DNA from: Bacteroidales bacterium
Lineage (GTDB): Bacteria; Bacteroidota; Bacteroidia; Bacteroidales; UBA1402
DNA length: 7,901 nt
Direction of reading: 5' to 3'
NCBI GenBank assembly: GCA_012511135.1
Contig: JAAZGQ010000060.1
Coordinates: forward strand, 1-7,901
Shown here: positions 6,335 to 7,901 of the stretch, piece by piece
Layout: each line of letters begins with the position of its first letter
Position numbering within the stretch: position 1 is the stretch's first letter
Position numbers and translations under genes: made by a program
Notes under the pieces: model-generated
Databases searched by the model: none
What the model was told of the DNA's origin: nothing
The model's input: the letters and a program-made list of their open reading frames with translations, nothing else

Positions 6335-7657
6335 TTATTCAAGCAATTCGCCCAAAAGAGTGGCAGAAGTACTGTCTACTATCCTGACTTGTACAAAATC
6401 TCCGATCCTGGCTCCTTTTTTATCGAAAACTACTGTTTTGTTTTGTTCTGTGCGGCCCGAAAGACGATCGCGTGAACGTTTGGAATAAGATTCTGCCAAA
6501 ACGGTATATGTTTTACCAATTTCGCGTTGATTGCCCATGGCTGAAAGTTCGTTTTGCAGGGCGATCATTTCGGCTAAACGAGCCAGTTTGACTTTTTCGG
6601 GTACATCGTCGGGCAGATTTTTGGCAGCATATGTACCCGGGCGTTCGGAATATTTAAACATAAAAGCCGAATCGTAACCAACCTCACGCATCAGTGACAA
6701 GCTCATTTGGTGATCTTCTTCGCTTTCTGAATGAAAACCGCAAAACAAATCGGTGCTGATGCTGGCCGTTGGGAGTATAGAGCGGATGGAAGCCACCCTT
6801 GCCAGGTAATCCTCCCTGGTGTATCGACGGTTCATGAGTTTCAGTATGCGCGAACTCCCCGATTGCACAGGCAAATGTATATGTTTGCAAATATTGGATC
6901 GTGAAGCCACCGCCTCAAGCAAATTATCACTCATATCCTTGGGATGAGAGGTAGTAAAACGTATCCACATATCAGAAGCAGCATCAGCCACCATTAACAG
7001 CAAAGCAGCAAAATCAAGCCCCTCGTAAGTATACGAATTCACATTTTGTCCCAGTAAAGTAACTTCTTTATAGCCTTTGGAACGCAGGTCGGCCAGCTCT
7101 GTCAGAATGCTTTGCGGATCGCGGCTGCGTTCACGTCCGCGGGTATAAGGCACCACACAGTAGCTGCAAAAATTATTGCATCCCCGCATTATGGAAATAT
7201 AACCCGAAACCCGGTAATTCCCCAAACGGCGCGGCAAGACATCCCGATAGGTTTCTGTTGTCGAAAGTTCAACATTAACTGCTTTTTGCCCCAGTTCGGC
7301 TGCTCCGATCAGGTTGGGCAGATCCAGGTAAGCATCGGGACCGGCTACCAGATCAACTCCATGCTCCAAAGTGAGTTGTTCCCTGACCCTTTCGGCCATA
7401 CAACCCAATACTCCGATAATAAGACGGGGATTTTTTCGCTTGTACTGTTGCAAGGCCTGCAGGCGGGATATTATTTTTTGCTCCGCATTATCGCGAATAG
7501 AACAAGTGTTCAGCAAAATCAGATCGGCTTCTTCTATTTTTTCTGAACTTTCGTAAGCGTCCATTCCCAGAATGGAGGCCACTACCTCACTGTCTGCCAC
7601 ATTCATCTGGCAGCCGTAGGTTTCGATATAAAATTTTTTCAAGGCTAATTCTGTCAT
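6335..7657 (-). CDS. miaB: tRNA-2-methylthio-N6-dimethylallyladenosine synthase
   Basis: MiaB is a radical-SAM enzyme that adds a methylthio group to i6A37 of tRNAs reading codons that start with U, giving ms2i6A37; it follows MiaA, which is not in this window. The 440 residues show the standard three domains. The N-terminal UPF0004 domain has its cluster cysteines at C16 (YGCQMN), C52 (NTCSIRDNAEQ) and C86 (GCMAER). The radical-SAM core has C160, C164 and C167 in RGCNNFCSYCVVPYTRGRE. The C-terminal TRAM domain spans about 382-440. The YGCQMN, NTCSIR and VVPYTRGRE(R)SR wording fits MiaB better than the related RimO or MtaB. The ATG at 7657 is 31 bp after the preceding stop, with no Shine-Dalgarno sequence. 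It could be co-transcribed with the upstream gene. Confidence 0.97.
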   Translation of the reverse strand: MTELALKKFYIETYGCQMNVADSEVVASILGMDAYESSEKIEEADLILLNTCSIRDNAEQKIISRLQALQQYKRKNPRLIIGVLGCMAERVREQLTLEHGVDLVAGPDAYLDLPNLIGAAELGQKAVNVELSTTETYRDVLPRRLGNYRVSGYISIMRGCNNFCSYCVVPYTRGRERSRDPQSILTELADLRSKGYKEVTLLGQNVNSYTYEGLDFAALLLMVADAASDMWIRFTTSHPKDMSDNLLEAVASRSNICKHIHLPVQSGSSRILKLMNRRYTREDYLARVASIRSILPTASISTDLFCGFHSESEEDHQMSLSLMREVGYDSAFMFKYSERPGTYAAKNLPDDVPEKVKLARLAEMIALQNELSAMGNQREIGKTYTVLAESYSKRSRDRLSGRTEQNKTVVFDKKGARIGDFVQVRIVDSTSATLLGELLE

Positions 7658-7688
7658 TGGAAAACCTTAATGGTACCGCAAATTCGTA

Positions 7689-7901
7689 TCAGAATTTCGG
7701 CTCCAGCAGGTCGTGGTAAATTACTGCTTTTTTCCAGGTACCTTCTTCGTGGATTGCCAAATCAACCAGTGGAGTGTAATCATTCTCTTCTTCATCGAGA
7801 CGAATTACTTCGAGTTCCTGAGCGTTATGCTTGTTCCTGAAGCTGGAATGGCTGTACATCTTCTCCCGCTCTTCGGCCTTAACTTTGGCCATTTCTTCCA
7901 T
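7689..7901 (-). CDS. Unrecognised acidic protein, probably the C-terminal part of a longer gene
   Basis: An open frame of 70 residues ends in TGA at 7689 and reaches the window edge. An in-frame ATG is formed by the last three bases, but nothing upstream can be seen, so the true start may lie further out. Residues 1-16 are a highly charged helix-like stretch (EEMAKVKAEEREKM) that reads like the tail of a longer helix or coiled coil. The segment 29-41 is strongly acidic, and in total 17 of 70 residues are Asp or Glu. The last 15 residues (WKKAVIYHDLLEPKF, 56-70) form an amphipathic motif; similar short tails occur, from memory, at the ends of various Bacteroidota proteins. I cannot assign a family or function. 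It is likely a real gene because it is codirectional with miaB and spaced 31 bp from it. Confidence 0.6.
   Translation of the reverse strand: MEEMAKVKAEEREKMYSHSSFRNKHNAQELEVIRLDEEENDYTPLVDLAIHEEGTWKKAVIYHDLLEPKF

Noticed and set aside
7658..7688. Possible promoter before miaB
   Set aside because: The closest match on the minus strand (CGAATTTG) lacks the TA of the TAnnTTTG box; no -33 element is evident.

Overview
The window looks like a chromosomal housekeeping segment from a member of the Bacteroidota, most likely order Bacteroidales. Three things point there. The run ftsX – DUF3098 – uppP – truB – queA – folK is a gene order typical of that phylum. DUF3098 is, to my knowledge, essentially a Bacteroidota family. 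The start codons lack Shine-Dalgarno sequences and are preceded by A/T-rich DNA, and two intergenic gaps carry TAnnTTTG-type -7 boxes. I could not run a database search, so genus and species are open.

All eight genes lie on the minus strand, so transcription runs from right to left. From the right edge: the end (or all) of an unrecognised acidic protein (7689-7901); miaB (6335-7657); a 100-bp gap with hairpins and a candidate promoter; ftsX (5356-6234); a DUF3098 two-helix membrane protein (5092-5346); uppP (4298-5095); truB (3567-4295); queA (2521-3570); folK (2008-2514); and a large AsmA-like DUF748 protein that runs off the left edge (1-1976). From ftsX to folK the genes are 9 bp apart or less, or overlap by 4 bp at ATGA (DUF3098/uppP and truB/queA), so they very probably form one translationally coupled operon. 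No stretch over 300 bp lacks a gene. I see no tRNA, rRNA, CRISPR, insertion sequence or phage signal.

The genes fall into two themes. tRNA modification is served by MiaB (ms2i6A37), TruB (pseudouridine 55) and QueA (queuosine 34). Envelope work is served by FtsX, the DUF3098 protein, UppP (recycling of the undecaprenyl lipid carrier) and the DUF748 protein. FolK adds one step of folate synthesis.

I do not see a new defence, mobile or biosynthetic system. The points most worth a second look are the uncharacterised DUF3098 protein fixed between ftsX and uppP, the structured leader in front of ftsX, an OmpA-like C-terminal stretch in the DUF748 protein, an insertion in FolK just before its catalytic motif, and the unidentified protein at the right edge. 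Two starts were moved in from the longest open frame: FtsX to 6234 and QueA to 3570.
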